From Streptomyces sp. TS71-3 (GTDB taxonomy: Bacteria > Actinomycetota > Actinomycetes > Streptomycetales > Streptomycetaceae): 64,000 nt of DNA. Location of the stretch: assembly GCF_018327685.1 (NCBI RefSeq), contig NZ_BNEL01000003.1, forward strand, positions 868,001-932,000, read 5' to 3'. A program made the translations under genes and the position numbers. A model generated the notes under the pieces. That model did no database searches and was not told where the DNA came from. It saw nothing but the letters and a program-made list of their open reading frames with translations. Below, one piece after another: positions 50,231 through 64,000 of the stretch; position 1 is the first letter of the stretch; each line of letters begins with the position of its first letter.

Positions 50231-51367
50231 GTGAAGATCCGGGTGGAACGCGACGTACTCGCGGAGGCAGTGGCCTGGGCGGCGCGCAGCCTCCCGGCCC
50301 GTCCGCCGGCGCCTGTCCTCGCCGGCCTCCTGCTGAAGGCCGACGACGGCGCACTCAGCCTCTCCAGCTTCGACTACGAGGTCTCGGCCCGGGTCTCGGT
50401 GGACGCCGAGGTCGAGGAGGAGGGCACCGTCCTCGTCTCCGGCCGCCTGCTGGCCGACATCTGCCGCGCCCTCCCCAACCGCCCGGTGGAGATTTCCACA
50501 GACGGTGTACGGGCGACCGTGGTCTGCGGCTCCTCCCGCTTCACCCTCCACACCCTGCCTGTGGAGGAGTACCCGTCGCTGCCGCAGATGCCGTCCGCGA
50601 CCGGCATCGTCCCCGGCGAGGTCTTCGCCTCGGCCGCCGCCCAGGTCGCCATCGCCGCCGGCCGCGACGACACCCTCCCGGTGCTCACGGGCGTCCGCGT
50701 CGAGATCGAGGGCGACACCGTCACCCTGGCGTCCACCGACCGCTACCGCTTCGCCGTCCGCGAGTTCCTGTGGAAGCCGGAGTCGGCCGACGCCTCCGCG
50801 GTCGCCCTGGTGCCCGCCAAGACGCTCCTGGACACCGCCAAGGCGCTCACGAGCGGCGACAGCGTCACCATCGCCCTGTCCGGCTCCGGCTCCGGCGCCG
50901 GGGAGGGCCTGATCGGTTTCGAGGGCGCCGGACGGCGCACCACGACCCGGCTCCTCGAAGGCGACCTCCCCAAGTACCGCACGCTCTTCCCCACGGAGTT
51001 CAACTCCGTGGCGGTGATCGAGACCTCCCCCTTCGTGGAGGCCGTCAAGCGCGTCGCCCTGGTGGCCGAGCGGAACACCCCCGTCCGGCTCAGCTTCGAG
51101 CAGGGCGTGCTCACCCTGGAGGCCGGTTCCAGCGACGATGCACAGGCTGTGGAAAGGGTCGACGCCAAGCTCGAGGGCGACGACATCTCCATCGCCTTCA
51201 ACCCGACGTTCCTGCTGGACGGCCTCAGCGCCATCGACTCGCCCGTCGCCCAGCTCTCGTTCACCACGTCCACCAAGCCGGCGCTGCTGGGCGGCAGGGC
51301 CGCGCTGGACGCCGAGGTCGACGACGCCTACAAGTACCTGATCATGCCGGTGCGCCTGTCGGGCTGA
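50231..51367 (+). CDS. dnaN: DNA polymerase III beta subunit (sliding clamp)
   Basis: A 378-residue clamp with three DnaN domains. It opens VKIRVERDVLAEAVAWAARS. Domain 2 has TLPVLTGVRVEIEGDTVTLASTDRYRFAVRE, the family hallmark (LASTDRYRLA). The C-terminus AYKYLIMPVRLSG matches the usual YxxxIMPVRL end. The start GTG at 50231 has AGGAGG upstream; the open frame before it is not conserved in type. It tethers polymerase to DNA. Confidence 0.97.
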   Translation: MKIRVERDVLAEAVAWAARSLPARPPAPVLAGLLLKADDGALSLSSFDYEVSARVSVDAEVEEEGTVLVSGRLLADICRALPNRPVEISTDGVRATVVCGSSRFTLHTLPVEEYPSLPQMPSATGIVPGEVFASAAAQVAIAAGRDDTLPVLTGVRVEIEGDTVTLASTDRYRFAVREFLWKPESADASAVALVPAKTLLDTAKALTSGDSVTIALSGSGSGAGEGLIGFEGAGRRTTTRLLEGDLPKYRTLFPTEFNSVAVIETSPFVEAVKRVALVAERNTPVRLSFEQGVLTLEAGSSDDAQAVERVDAKLEGDDISIAFNPTFLLDGLSAIDSPVAQLSFTTSTKPALLGGRAALDAEVDDAYKYLIMPVRLSG

Positions 51368-51594
51368 GCCCGTCCCGCCGCAGGGCCGAGCCGATCCGGG
51401 CCCGGCTCTGCGGGCGCCACGGAGGCCCGTTCCCCCGACCGCTCGGGTGACGCCTGAGCGGCTGAGCCCACAGGTGTGCATGAAGCACCGGGCGTAGTCT
51501 CAGGAGGGATACGAAAGCGCCTCCCCCCCCCAGCTCTCGGCCGCGCTCGAAGCCGGGGGACCCCGTACGTGACGTCGCTACTTAAGGATCACTG

Positions 51595-52470
51595 ATGGAG
51601 CTCGGTCTCGTCGGCCTCGGCAAGATGGGCGGCAACATGCGCGAGCGCATTCGCCGCGCCGGCCACACCGTCATCGGGTACGACCGCAACCCGGACGTCG
51701 CCGATGTCGGCAGCCTGGAAGAGATGGTGTCCCAGCTCAAGGGGCCCAGGGTGGTCTGGGTGATGGTGCCCGCCGGCGCCCCGACGCAGGCGACCATAGA
51801 CGAGCTGGCAGGGCTCCTGCAGCCCGGTGACGTGGTCGTGGACGGCGGCAACTCCCGCTGGTCGGACGACGAGAAGCACGCCGTCGAGCTCGGCCTCAAG
51901 CGCATCGGCTTCGTCGACTGCGGCGTCTCCGGCGGCATCTGGGGCCTGGAGCAGGGCTACGCGCTGATGTACGGCGGCGACGAGGACAGCGTCGCCAAGG
52001 TGCAGCCGATCTTCGACGCGCTCAAGCCCGAGGGCGAGTTCGGCGCCGTGCACGCCGGCAAGGTCGGCGCGGGCCACTTCGCCAAGATGGTCCACAACGG
52101 CATCGAGTACGCCATGATGCAGGCCTTCGCCGAGGGCTGGGAGCTGCTGGAGGCCGTCCACTCGGTGACCGACGTCCGCGAGGTCTTCCGCTCCTGGCAG
52201 TCCGGCACCGTCATCCGCTCCTGGCTGCTCGACCTCGCCGTCAAGGCACTCGACGACGACGAGCACCTGGAGACCCTCAAGGGCTATGCCCAGGACTCAG
52301 GCGAGGGCCGGTGGACGGTGGAGGCCGCCATCGACAACGCCGTTCCGCTGCCCGCCATCACCGCGTCGCTCTTCGCGCGCTTCGCCTCCCGCCAGGAGGA
52401 CTCCCCGCAGATGAAGATGATCGCGGCGCTGCGCAACCAGTTCGGCGGCCACCAGGTCGAGAAGGCCTGA
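51595..52470 (+). CDS. gnd: 6-phosphogluconate dehydrogenase (decarboxylating), short NAD-type
   Basis: A 291-residue GndA-type enzyme. The cofactor motif is LGLVGLGKMGGNMRERIRRA. It is followed by VWVMVPAGAPTQATI, DVVVDGGNSRWSDDEKHAVE, FVDCGVSGGIWGLEQGYALM (substrate loop G-V-S-G-G) and GHFAKMVHNGIEYAMMQAFA (catalytic K and N). It converts 6-phosphogluconate to ribulose 5-phosphate. It is about 170 residues shorter than the E. coli enzyme, as is usual for this class. It sits in the conserved dnaN-gnd-recF order of actinobacteria, 227 nt after dnaN. Confidence 0.95.
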   Translation: MELGLVGLGKMGGNMRERIRRAGHTVIGYDRNPDVADVGSLEEMVSQLKGPRVVWVMVPAGAPTQATIDELAGLLQPGDVVVDGGNSRWSDDEKHAVELGLKRIGFVDCGVSGGIWGLEQGYALMYGGDEDSVAKVQPIFDALKPEGEFGAVHAGKVGAGHFAKMVHNGIEYAMMQAFAEGWELLEAVHSVTDVREVFRSWQSGTVIRSWLLDLAVKALDDDEHLETLKGYAQDSGEGRWTVEAAIDNAVPLPAITASLFARFASRQEDSPQMKMIAALRNQFGGHQVEKA

Positions 52471-52849
52471 GACGGTTCGGAAGGCCTGTACGGTCGGGAA
52501 GGCCTGAGCTGGGCCGACGGGTCCGAGCCGCCGGCACGGACGGGCGCGCCCGCAGGGGCGGGTGCTCGCACGGACGGGGTCCGGACCCCACCGCAGTGGC
52601 GCTCCCGTCCGTGCCAGGGGCTGACCCCGGCCGTGGGACCGCGCGCCGGCCGGCCCCGGGGTGCGCCGCCCGGCGCCCGCGGGTCCGCCGGGCGCCGACT
52701 TCTCGGGATCGTTCGGGGTGCCCACGCCGCGCGTGCCGGCGCGTGGCACTAGCATCGCCCACCCGGGCGCACCCGTGGTTCCCAGGGGCCCCGGTGACAT
52801 CCGTACGTCAGCGACACCGAGCGACATCAGGGGGAGGCCGGCGCCGACC
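52471..52849. other. gnd-recF gap (379 bp)
   Basis: It contains short direct copies of AAGGCCTG at the gnd end (52462-52506) and otherwise GC-rich sequence leading to GGGGGAGG, 13 nt before recF. No gene is seen. Confidence 0.4.
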
Positions 52850-54214
52850 ATGCACCTCACGCATCTCTCGCTCGCCGACTTCCGCTCGTACCCGGCGGTC
52901 GACGTGCCGCTCGAACCGGGCGTCACCGCCTTCGTCGGCCCCAACGGCCAGGGCAAGACCAACCTCGTCGAGGCCGTCGGCTACCTGGCCACGCTCGGCA
53001 GCCACCGGGTCGCCTCGGACGCGCCGCTGGTCCGCATGGGCGCGGAGCGCGCCGTCATCCGGGCCGCGGTCCGCCAGGGCGAGCGCCAGCAGCTGATCGA
53101 GCTCGAACTCAACCCCGGCAAGGCCAACCGCGCCCGGATCAACAGGTCGTCGCAGGTCAGGCCCCGTGATGTGCTGGGCATCGTCCGGACGGTGCTGTTC
53201 GCGCCGGAGGACCTGGCGCTGGTGAAGGGCGACCCCGGCGAGCGCCGCCGGTTCCTCGACGAGCTGGTCACGGCGCGCGCGCCGCGCATGGCGGGGGTGC
53301 GCGCCGACTACGAGCGCGTGCTCAAGCAGCGCAACACCCTGCTGAAGTCCGCAGCGCTCGCCCGCAGGCACGGCGGGCGGACGGGGGCACCTCCCGGGCG
53401 AGCGGGTTCGAGCCTGGGGGCGGACCTGTCGACGCTGGACGTCTGGGACCAGCACCTCGCGCGCGCGGGCGCCGAGCTGCTGGCGCAGCGGCTCGCCCTG
53501 ATCGCCGCGCTGCAGCCCCTCGCGGACAAGGCGTACGAGCAACTGGCGCCCGGCGGCGGCCCGGTCGCCCTGGAGTACAAGCCGTCCGCGCCCGGCGAGG
53601 GAGAGACCCGCGAGGAGCTCTTCGAGCAGCTGATGGCGGCCCTCACGCAGGCGCGCAAGCAGGAGATCGAGCGGGGCGTGACGCTGGCGGGCCCGCACCG
53701 CGACGACCTGGTGCTCAGGCTGGGCCGGCTGCCCGCGAAGGGCTATGCGAGCCACGGAGAGTCCTGGTCCTGCGCGCTGGCGCTCCGCCTGGCGTCGTAC
53801 GACCTGCTGCGCACCGAGGACCCCTGGGCGCCGGGGCCGGGACCCCGGCAGCCCGCGCACGGACCGGACCCGGACGCCGTGCAGGCGCCCCCGGACGCGC
53901 CCCCGGCCCCCGGCCGCCCCGCCCCGCCGGGCGCCACCCCGGCCGAGACCGGGACCGACACCGCCGCCCTGGCCGCCGGCCCTCCCGACGACCGCACCCG
54001 GACCCCCGAGCCGCCCGCCCGCCGCGCCGGCGAACCGGTCCTGGTGCTCGACGACGTCTTCGCCGAACTGGACGCCCGCCGCCGCGAACGCCTGGCGGAG
54101 CTGGTCGCCCCGGGCGAGCAGGTGCTGGTCACCGCCGCGGTGGACGACGACGTCCCGGCCGTCCTCGCGGGCCGGCGGTACACGGTGAGCGACGGGAGGG
54201 TGGAGCGCGTATGA
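52850..54214 (+). CDS. recF: DNA replication and repair protein RecF, with a proline-rich insertion
   Basis: A 454-residue RecF, about 80 residues longer than usual. Walker A is GPNGQGKT (30-37). [20 protein letters not shown] opens the protein. The ABC signature region is [20 protein letters not shown] (about 301-307 for SHGESWS), and Walker B is [12 protein letters not shown] (397-408). Between them (about 324-394) lies an Ala/Pro/Gly/Asp-rich, unfolded-looking insert, and a smaller one lies near 172-192. RecF helps load RecA at gaps. The ATG at 52850 is chosen. The gene overlaps dciA by ATGA. Confidence 0.94.
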   Translation: MHLTHLSLADFRSYPAVDVPLEPGVTAFVGPNGQGKTNLVEAVGYLATLGSHRVASDAPLVRMGAERAVIRAAVRQGERQQLIELELNPGKANRARINRSSQVRPRDVLGIVRTVLFAPEDLALVKGDPGERRRFLDELVTARAPRMAGVRADYERVLKQRNTLLKSAALARRHGGRTGAPPGRAGSSLGADLSTLDVWDQHLARAGAELLAQRLALIAALQPLADKAYEQLAPGGGPVALEYKPSAPGEGETREELFEQLMAALTQARKQEIERGVTLAGPHRDDLVLRLGRLPAKGYASHGESWSCALALRLASYDLLRTEDPWAPGPGPRQPAHGPDPDAVQAPPDAPPAPGRPAPPGATPAETGTDTAALAAGPPDDRTRTPEPPARRAGEPVLVLDDVFAELDARRRERLAELVAPGEQVLVTAAVDDDVPAVLAGRRYTVSDGRVERV

Positions 54215-54852
54215 GCGACGTCACACCGCAGCCGGGAGCGTCCGGCGAGGGCGCCTTCGGCGGCGGACGGCTCCCCGGCCAGGGTGCCCCCGGCCTGCCC
54301 GCCGGGGACCCGGCGGCCGCCGCCTCGCCCGGCCCCGACGAACCCCCCGCCCCCACCGGCGTCGACCTCGCCCGCGTCGCCCTGCGGGCCGCGAAGGAAG
54401 AGGCACGCGCGCGTGGCGCCCTCGTCCAGCAGAAGCGGCAGGCGCGCAGGGGCGGGCTGAGGTCCGGAGCGCGCGCCGACGGCCGGGACCCCGTGCCGCT
54501 GTCGTCCGCCATCAACAGGCTCATCGCCGACCAGGCCTGGGAGACCCCGGCCGCGGTGGGCGGCGTCATGGGCCGCTGGCCGCAGATCGTCGGCGAGGAC
54601 CTGGCGCACCACTGCGAACCCCTCTCCTATGACGAGGCCCCCGACCAGCGGGTGCTCACCGTCCAGTGCGACTCCACGGCCTGGGCGACACAGGTGCGGC
54701 TGCTGGCGCCGCAGCTCCTCGCGCGCCTCAACGCCGACCTGGGACAGGGCACTGTCCAGCGCATCAAGGTGCTCGGACCGCACGCGCCTGCGCGCCGTTT
54801 CGGACCTCTGCGCGCCCCCGGCAGCGTTGGCCCGCGCGACACCTATGGGTGA
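54211..54852 (+). CDS. dciA: DciA-family (DUF721) helicase-associated protein
   Basis: A 213-residue protein. The start ATG overlaps the recF stop by 4 nt. A Gly/Pro/Ala head (1-50) precedes [20 protein letters not shown]. The DUF721 (DciA) core is [40 protein letters not shown] and [20 protein letters not shown], ending [18 protein letters not shown]. DciA proteins interact with DnaB and replace DnaC/DnaI as helicase operators in most bacteria. This fits its place between recF and gyrB. Confidence 0.93.
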   Translation: MSDVTPQPGASGEGAFGGGRLPGQGAPGLPAGDPAAAASPGPDEPPAPTGVDLARVALRAAKEEARARGALVQQKRQARRGGLRSGARADGRDPVPLSSAINRLIADQAWETPAAVGGVMGRWPQIVGEDLAHHCEPLSYDEAPDQRVLTVQCDSTAWATQVRLLAPQLLARLNADLGQGTVQRIKVLGPHAPARRFGPLRAPGSVGPRDTYG

Positions 54853-57468
<2,616 letters not shown>

Positions 57469-57538
57469 CCCCGCACCCGACGCGGCCGAGGCCGGTCGGT
57501 GACGGATGCGAGAAGTCCGAAAGGATTGAGTTACGGCA

Positions 57539-60277
<2,739 letters not shown>

Positions 60278-60293
60278 CACGAGGAGAGTCATC

Positions 60294-61067
60294 GTGAGCG
60301 GAGCCACGGGCCCCGGAGCGAGCGGAACCGGAGCAGACGGCGTCCGTGGCTCCGGCGACGCGCAGCAGCCTCATGGATCCCACGGGAGAACCGTGACCGA
60401 CCCCCGCGGGTCCCAGGCGGGACCGTACGAGGGCCGGGCCGGTTCGTACGAGGCCCAGCCGGGCGCCCAGCCGGGCCCCTACGAGGGGCAGGCCGGCCCC
60501 TACGAGGGGTACGGCGCTCCCCAGGGGTACGACGCGACCGCGGCCGGGGCGCCCCCGGCCGCCCAGCCCCCCGGCACCCCGCTGCCCGGCGAGCGCCAGC
60601 CGTCGGCCCCGCAGGGCCCCTACCACCCGCCGCAGGCGTACCAGACGCCTCCGGGCACGGTGCGCAGGCCGCGGACCGGCGCGCGCACCACACCGCGCAC
60701 CCGCAAGGCCCGGCTGCGGGTGGCCAGGGCGGACCCGTGGTCGGTGATGAAGGTCAGCTTCCTGCTCTCCATAGCGCTCGGCATCGTCACGGTCGTCGCG
60801 GCCGCGGTGCTGTGGATGGTGATGGACGCGATGGGCGTGTTCTCCACCGTCGGCGGCACCATCTCGGAGGCGACCGGGTCCAACGACTCGAACGGCTTCG
60901 ACCTCCAGTCCTTCCTGTCGCTGTCGAATGTCCTGCTCTTCACCGGGATCATCGCGGTGATCGACGTCGTGCTGGTCACGGCCCTCGCCACCCTCGGCGC
61001 GTTCATCTACAACCTCTCCGCGGGGTTCGTGGGCGGGGTGGAGCTGACGTTGGCGGAGGACGAGTAG
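60294..61067 (+). CDS. DUF3566-family membrane protein
   Basis: A 257-residue protein with GTG start at 60294 behind GAGGAG. The first 130 residues are Gly/Pro/Gln/Tyr-rich with PYEGQAGPYEG-like repeats. The conserved domain starts RLRVARADPWSVMKVSFLLS, then two helices: IALGIVTVVAAAVLWMVMDA and LLFTGIIAVIDVVLVTALAT. It ends IYNLSAGFVGGVELTLAEDE. The position after gyrA and before tRNA-Ile matches mycobacterial Rv0007. Function is unknown; probably linked to division or envelope. Confidence 0.92.
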   Translation: MSGATGPGASGTGADGVRGSGDAQQPHGSHGRTVTDPRGSQAGPYEGRAGSYEAQPGAQPGPYEGQAGPYEGYGAPQGYDATAAGAPPAAQPPGTPLPGERQPSAPQGPYHPPQAYQTPPGTVRRPRTGARTTPRTRKARLRVARADPWSVMKVSFLLSIALGIVTVVAAAVLWMVMDAMGVFSTVGGTISEATGSNDSNGFDLQSFLSLSNVLLFTGIIAVIDVVLVTALATLGAFIYNLSAGFVGGVELTLAEDE

Positions 61068-61247
61068 GGCGATGAGTAGGGGAGGACGAGGCGGGGGCGT
61101 GGCCTCGGGGTCCGTGGCTCACGGTCCGTGGACTCGGCGCCCGCCCCGGTCGGTCTTCCGCTCGCTCCTCCGGTCGGTCCTCCGCTCGCTCCGTTCGGTG
61201 GCCGTTCCCGCGGTGTCCTGGTGGTTTGCGGGACCCGGTTATCGATT

Positions 61248-61276
61248 TTGGGACTGACCGTGTGGTGCGCTAATCT
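61248..61276 (+). promoter_or_regulatory. Putative tRNA-Ile promoter
   Basis: TTGGGA (61248-61253), a 17-bp spacer, TAATCT (61271-61276), 52 nt before the mature tRNA 5' end. Confidence 0.6.
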
Positions 61277-61328
61277 TCAGTGGTCAGCGCGCATTGCGCG
61301 TGGGTCCGGTCATCGGGCCGTATGACGT

Positions 61329-61402
61329 GGGGCTATAGCTCAGACGGTTAGAGCGCTTCCCTGATAAGGAAGAGGCCACAGGTTCAAGTCCTGTTAGCCC
61401 CA
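61329..61402 (+). tRNA. tRNA-Ile (GAT)
   Basis: A 74-nt cloverleaf. Acceptor GGGGCTA pairs with TAGCCCC plus discriminator A. D-arm around AGCTCAGACGGTTAGAGC. Anticodon stem CTTCC/GGAAG with loop CTGATAA (GAT at 61363-61365). T-arm ACAGG/CCTGT with TTCAAGT. CCA is not encoded, so the CCA-adding enzyme (25709-27235) is needed. Position after gyrA is as in other actinobacteria. Confidence 0.98.
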
Positions 61403-61408
61403 TCGCTG

Positions 61409-61453
61409 AGAGGCGAGATGCACCCGCGGAAATCGCGGATGGATCTCGCCTCT
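61409..61453 (+). terminator. Hairpin directly downstream of tRNA-Ile
   Basis: AGAGGCGAGAT (61409-61419) pairs with ATCTCGCCTCT (61443-61453), and an inner CCGCG/CGCGG stem adds length. It starts 7 nt after the tRNA, so it is a terminator or 3' processing structure. Confidence 0.65.
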
Positions 61454-61506
61454 GACGTTTCCGCTCCGCGTGATCGCGAAAGCCGTCCCGGACTCCCGGA
61501 CACCAC

Positions 61507-61540
61507 AAGGCCCGGTAACTCTGGCGAGTTACCGGGCCTT
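61507..61540. terminator. Bidirectional terminator between tRNA-Ile and the repeat-rich gene
   Basis: AAGGCCCGGTAACTC, loop TGGC, GAGTTACCGGGCCTT, then TG: a 15-bp perfect stem. Confidence 0.85.
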
Positions 61541-61571
61541 TGTGCGCGCTGGCGGGTGGAGGAGCCTCCGG

Positions 61572-63587
61572 TCAGAACCAGCGGCCGGTGAGCACGTCCA
61601 TGAGCGCCTCGGTGAACGACTTCTCCTCGGCACGGAACGAGGAGTTCGATCCCCGGCCGGAGTTGGGGTCCGCCTGCTCGGAGCGGGGCTCGCCCTGGTT
61701 CGGCTCGCTCTGGTTGGACTCGGGCTCGTCCTGGGCGGAGTCGGCGCCGGTCGGGTCGGTGCCCTCCTCAAGACGGTTCATCTGCGGGCGGTCGGTCGGG
61801 TCGGAGCCGTCGTCCAGGCGCTCGATCCCGGGGCGGTCGGCCTCGGAGGGCTGTTCCGAGTTGGCGGGCTGGTCCGACTGCGACGGCTGGTCCGACTGCG
61901 AGGGCTGGCCGTTCTCGCTGGGCTGGCCGGACTGCGACGGCTGGCCGTTCTCGGTGGCCTGCTGGTCGGTGTTGGCGGGCTGGCCCGAGTCCGAGGGCTG
62001 GCCGTTCTCGCTGGGCTGCTGGTTGTTCTCGCTCGGCTGGGCGGCCTCGCTCGGCTGGGCGGCCTCGCTCGGCTGGTTCTCCTGCGACGGCTGGGCGTTC
62101 TCGGCGGGCTGGTTGGCCTCGTTCGCCTGAGGGGCCTCGGCAGGCTGAGCCGCCTCGTTCGGCTGGCCGGCCTCAGACGGGTTGGTCCCCGACGGCTGGG
62201 CGGCCTCGGCGGGCTGGCCGGCTTCCGCGGGCTGGGCGCTCTCGGACGGCTGCGTGGCCTGAGCCGGCTGGCCGTTCTCGGCGGGCTGGGTGGTCTCGGC
62301 CGGCTGGGCGGCCTGCGACGGCTGAGCGGCTGCTTCCGCGGGCTGCGCGGCGTCGCTGGGGAGGGTGCCTTCCGGGCGGTCCGCGGCGGGGGCCTCGGCG
62401 GGCTGTGCGGGCTGCGCGTTCGAGGTCTCGGCGGGCTGTGCGCCGGCGGCGCTCGGGGTCGTCGACGGCTGTGCGTCCGAGGCGCTCGGGCTCGCCGAGG
62501 GCTGCGCCTCCGCGGGCTGCGCCTCCGCGGGCTGGGCCACCGCGGGCTGCGCCTCCGCGGGCTGCGCCTCCGCGGGCTGCGCCTCCGCGGGCTGCGCCTC
62601 CGCGGGCTGCGCCTCCGCGGGCTGCGCCTCCGCGGGCTGCGCCTCCGCGGGCTGCGCCTCCGCGGGCTGGGCCACCGCGGGCTGGGCGACCTCGGTACCG
62701 GCCTGCGGCACCTGTGCCTGTGCGGACTGGTCAGCCGGCGACTGCCACGGGCCGGCGGTGGGTTGCACGGGAGCGGTGCCGGGCTGCGGAGCCGGAGCCG
62801 GAGCGGCGGCCTGCGTGGAGCTGGCCTGGTCCTGGGCCGGAGCCTGGGCCTGAGCTGCATCCTGGGCCGGAGCCTGGGCGGGCTCCTGAGCCTGGTTCTC
62901 AGCCTGGGGCGCGCCCTGGGCGGGGTCCTGGGCCTGGGCTTGGCCCTGAGCCTGAGCCGAGTCCTCAACCGGAGCCTGCTCCTGAGCCTGGGCGGGGACC
63001 TGATCCTGAGCCGGGGCTTGGCCCTGGTCCTGCGCCGGAGCCGGTGCCTGAGCCTGGTCCTGGGCAGGAGCCTGGCTCTGGTCCTGGGCGCCTTCCGCCT
63101 GGACCGGGCCCGCAGCCGGTGCTGCCGCGGCGGGAGCCGTCGTCTCGGAGGAAGCGCTGTCCGGGGAAGCGCTGTCCGGGGAAGCGCTGTTCGGGACGGC
63201 GCGGTTCTGCCCGGCACGGTCAGCGGAGGGGGCGTCCGAGGTGCTGGAATCGGGGGCGCACGTCTCGTCGTTCAACGCCTCCGGGGTCTGCCCGGTGGCG
63301 CCCTGCGACGGAACGGTGGCGCTCTGCCGGCAGCCCGGTGCGGAGCCGTGCGACTCCGCCACGATGCGCTGCTTGATCGTCGGCGGCAACGAACGCAGGA
63401 AAGATGAGGTGAATTGCGACGGCACCGACTGGGCGGCCGCATGGTTGGGAGCGCTGTTGCGCGCTTCCCCGATCTGGGGTACTGCTGCGGCTGCCGGCGC
63501 CGTGGAGGCGAGTCCAAGGGCGGCGAGCAGCGCGACAAATGCCGTCAGGATGACAGACCACAGCTTCATGGCCCTGTTTCCAGTCAT
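61572..63587 (-). CDS. Secreted DUF6344-like protein with a giant Gln/Pro/Ala repeat domain
   Basis: A 671-residue exported protein. The signal peptide is KLWSVILTAFVALLAALGLA with AxA cleavage near APAAAA. The only folded-looking motif is RSLPPTIKQRIVAESHGSAP plus GCR (about 65-87), which I associate with a short Streptomyces family (DUF6344) found next to DLW-39-type genes. Residues about 140-640 are low complexity: AQDQ/APAQ blocks, an array of AQPAE pentads, then Q-P-[SA]-E-[NA] units. The end is FTEALMDVLTGRWF. The family is usually about 100 residues, so this is an expanded member. Start 63587 or 63569. Probably a wall- or matrix-associated protein; no sortase motif or membrane helix is seen at the C-terminus. 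Confidence 0.72.
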   Translation of the reverse strand: MTGNRAMKLWSVILTAFVALLAALGLASTAPAAAAVPQIGEARNSAPNHAAAQSVPSQFTSSFLRSLPPTIKQRIVAESHGSAPGCRQSATVPSQGATGQTPEALNDETCAPDSSTSDAPSADRAGQNRAVPNSASPDSASPDSASSETTAPAAAAPAAGPVQAEGAQDQSQAPAQDQAQAPAPAQDQGQAPAQDQVPAQAQEQAPVEDSAQAQGQAQAQDPAQGAPQAENQAQEPAQAPAQDAAQAQAPAQDQASSTQAAAPAPAPQPGTAPVQPTAGPWQSPADQSAQAQVPQAGTEVAQPAVAQPAEAQPAEAQPAEAQPAEAQPAEAQPAEAQPAEAQPAEAQPAVAQPAEAQPAEAQPSASPSASDAQPSTTPSAAGAQPAETSNAQPAQPAEAPAADRPEGTLPSDAAQPAEAAAQPSQAAQPAETTQPAENGQPAQATQPSESAQPAEAGQPAEAAQPSGTNPSEAGQPNEAAQPAEAPQANEANQPAENAQPSQENQPSEAAQPSEAAQPSENNQQPSENGQPSDSGQPANTDQQATENGQPSQSGQPSENGQPSQSDQPSQSDQPANSEQPSEADRPGIERLDDGSDPTDRPQMNRLEEGTDPTGADSAQDEPESNQSEPNQGEPRSEQADPNSGRGSNSSFRAEEKSFTEALMDVLTGRWF
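62508..62697 (-). repeat. 15-bp coding minisatellite (AQPAE pentads)
   Basis: The unit GCCTCCGCGGGCTGC, plus-strand reading, repeats almost perfectly and encodes AQPAE. Eight identical pentads are flanked by AQPAV pentads. It is in frame with the surrounding gene. Confidence 0.95.
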
Positions 63588-63964
63588 GGCCGCTCACTTT
63601 CGGGTCAGGCGATTTGCGTACTTTCCTCATGATGTGTATGTGTGGCGACCTGAGAGGGATCGACGCTCGACCCATGACGATTGCGGCGGGAACACCACCT
63701 GAATAGCGGTGCATGGCGTAAGAGAATAAAAAGGAAGGCGGGGACGGACGGCTCCCGCCGACCCTTTGGAATCGGGGGATCCGCCGGAAAACGCGGCGGG
63801 GGTCCGCGCCGGGCGCACGGGCGTGACCGGCGGCGTCGTGGAGCCCGTCGGAGCGCGGCTCCCGAGGGCCCTGGCAGCCCGCCATCCAGGTCACCGATCG
63901 GTATCGGTCGGTGTGTATAGTCGGGCGGCAGAAGTCCCCTACGTCAAGGAAAGACGAGGTCGCG
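63588..63964. other. Divergent gap before the DLW-39-like gene (377 bp)
   Basis: It contains the promoters of the two divergent genes. ACCGAT-CGGT-ATCGGT (63893-63908) is an inverted repeat just before TATAGT (63916-63921), a likely -10 for the rightward gene. No further gene is seen. Confidence 0.45.
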
Positions 63965-64000
63965 CGGTGAAGAAGCTCCTCCTGGTCGCACTGGCCGCCA
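63965..64000 (+). CDS. Start of a DLW-39-family small protein (truncated by window end)
   Basis: GTG at 63965 starts MKKLLLVALAA and runs off the window. GACGAGG lies 7 nt upstream. The lysine-lysine-leucine start, and the place after the DUF6344-like gene and tRNA-Ile, fit the short DLW-39-family proteins of Streptomyces. Only 12 codons are visible. Confidence 0.5.

Noticed and set aside
62508..62697. Regular 15-bp repeats considered as a CRISPR array
   Set aside because: No spacers between units; the repeats are in-frame coding pentads.

Overview
The window is a high-GC actinobacterial chromosome segment centred on the replication origin, almost certainly from a Streptomyces or close relative. 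The evidence is the GC-rich codon use with many GTG starts, the gene order rpmH-dnaA-oriC-dnaN-gnd-recF-dciA-gyrB-gyrA, nine perfect Streptomyces-type parS sites (core GTTTCACGTGAAAC), DnaA boxes of the TTGTCCACA type, and a terminal DLW-39-type gene start. The gene order left of oriC also matches that known around the mycobacterial origin (dnaB, rplI, rpsR, ssb, rpsF, a GT87-like membrane protein, a class A PBP, PadR-ino1, cca, murJ, sigM, trxB, trxA, parB, parA, rsmG, jag, yidC, yidD, rnpA, rpmH).

Layout. 0-6.6 kb is accessory: a partial gene, two GNAT acetyltransferases, a beta-lactamase-fold serine hydrolase, a secreted alpha/beta hydrolase, a small Cys-containing membrane protein, and a divergent PPOX-like flavoprotein/SDR pair with twin operators between them. 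6.7-14 kb holds dnaB (interrupted by two inteins), a MATE exporter and the rpsF-ssb-rpsR-rplI operon. 14-25.5 kb is mostly cell envelope: a small membrane protein, a FemX-type transferase, an alanine-racemase-like protein, a GT87-like glycosyltransferase, a bifunctional PBP, PadR-ino1 and an MFS transporter. 25.7-39.1 kb holds cca, a DUF6049-like surface protein, murJ, a membrane pseudokinase, an ECF sigma/anti-sigma pair and trxB-trxA behind a SigR-type promoter. 39.3-46.5 kb runs leftward: a GNAT gene, parB, parA, rsmG, jag, yidC, yidD, rnpA, rpmH. 46.9-61 kb runs rightward from dnaA through oriC to gyrA and a DUF3566 gene. 61.3-64 kb holds tRNA-Ile, a giant repeat-rich secreted protein and the start of a DLW-39-type gene.

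How it works together. DnaA binds the boxes at 49.4-50.0 kb, and DciA and DnaB supply the helicase. DnaN is the clamp, RecF acts in repair, and GyrBA handles supercoiling. ParB loads on the parS sites, all of which lie left of oriC in this window, and ParA organises segregation. The murJ/pseudokinase/FemX/PBP genes tie replication-proximal DNA to cell-wall growth. trxBA and the ECF sigma factor add stress control.

Most notable signals: DnaB carries two inteins with different splicing chemistry (Ala1 with W/C/T residues, and Cys1). parS sites are embedded in convergent hairpins and in the coding sequences of parA and an anti-sigma factor. A perfect inverted pair of DnaA boxes sits in the dnaB/MATE gap. 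The last full gene is a secreted protein whose short conserved head is followed by a very long AQPAE/AQDQ repeat domain. All functional calls are from reading the sequence; no database search was run.
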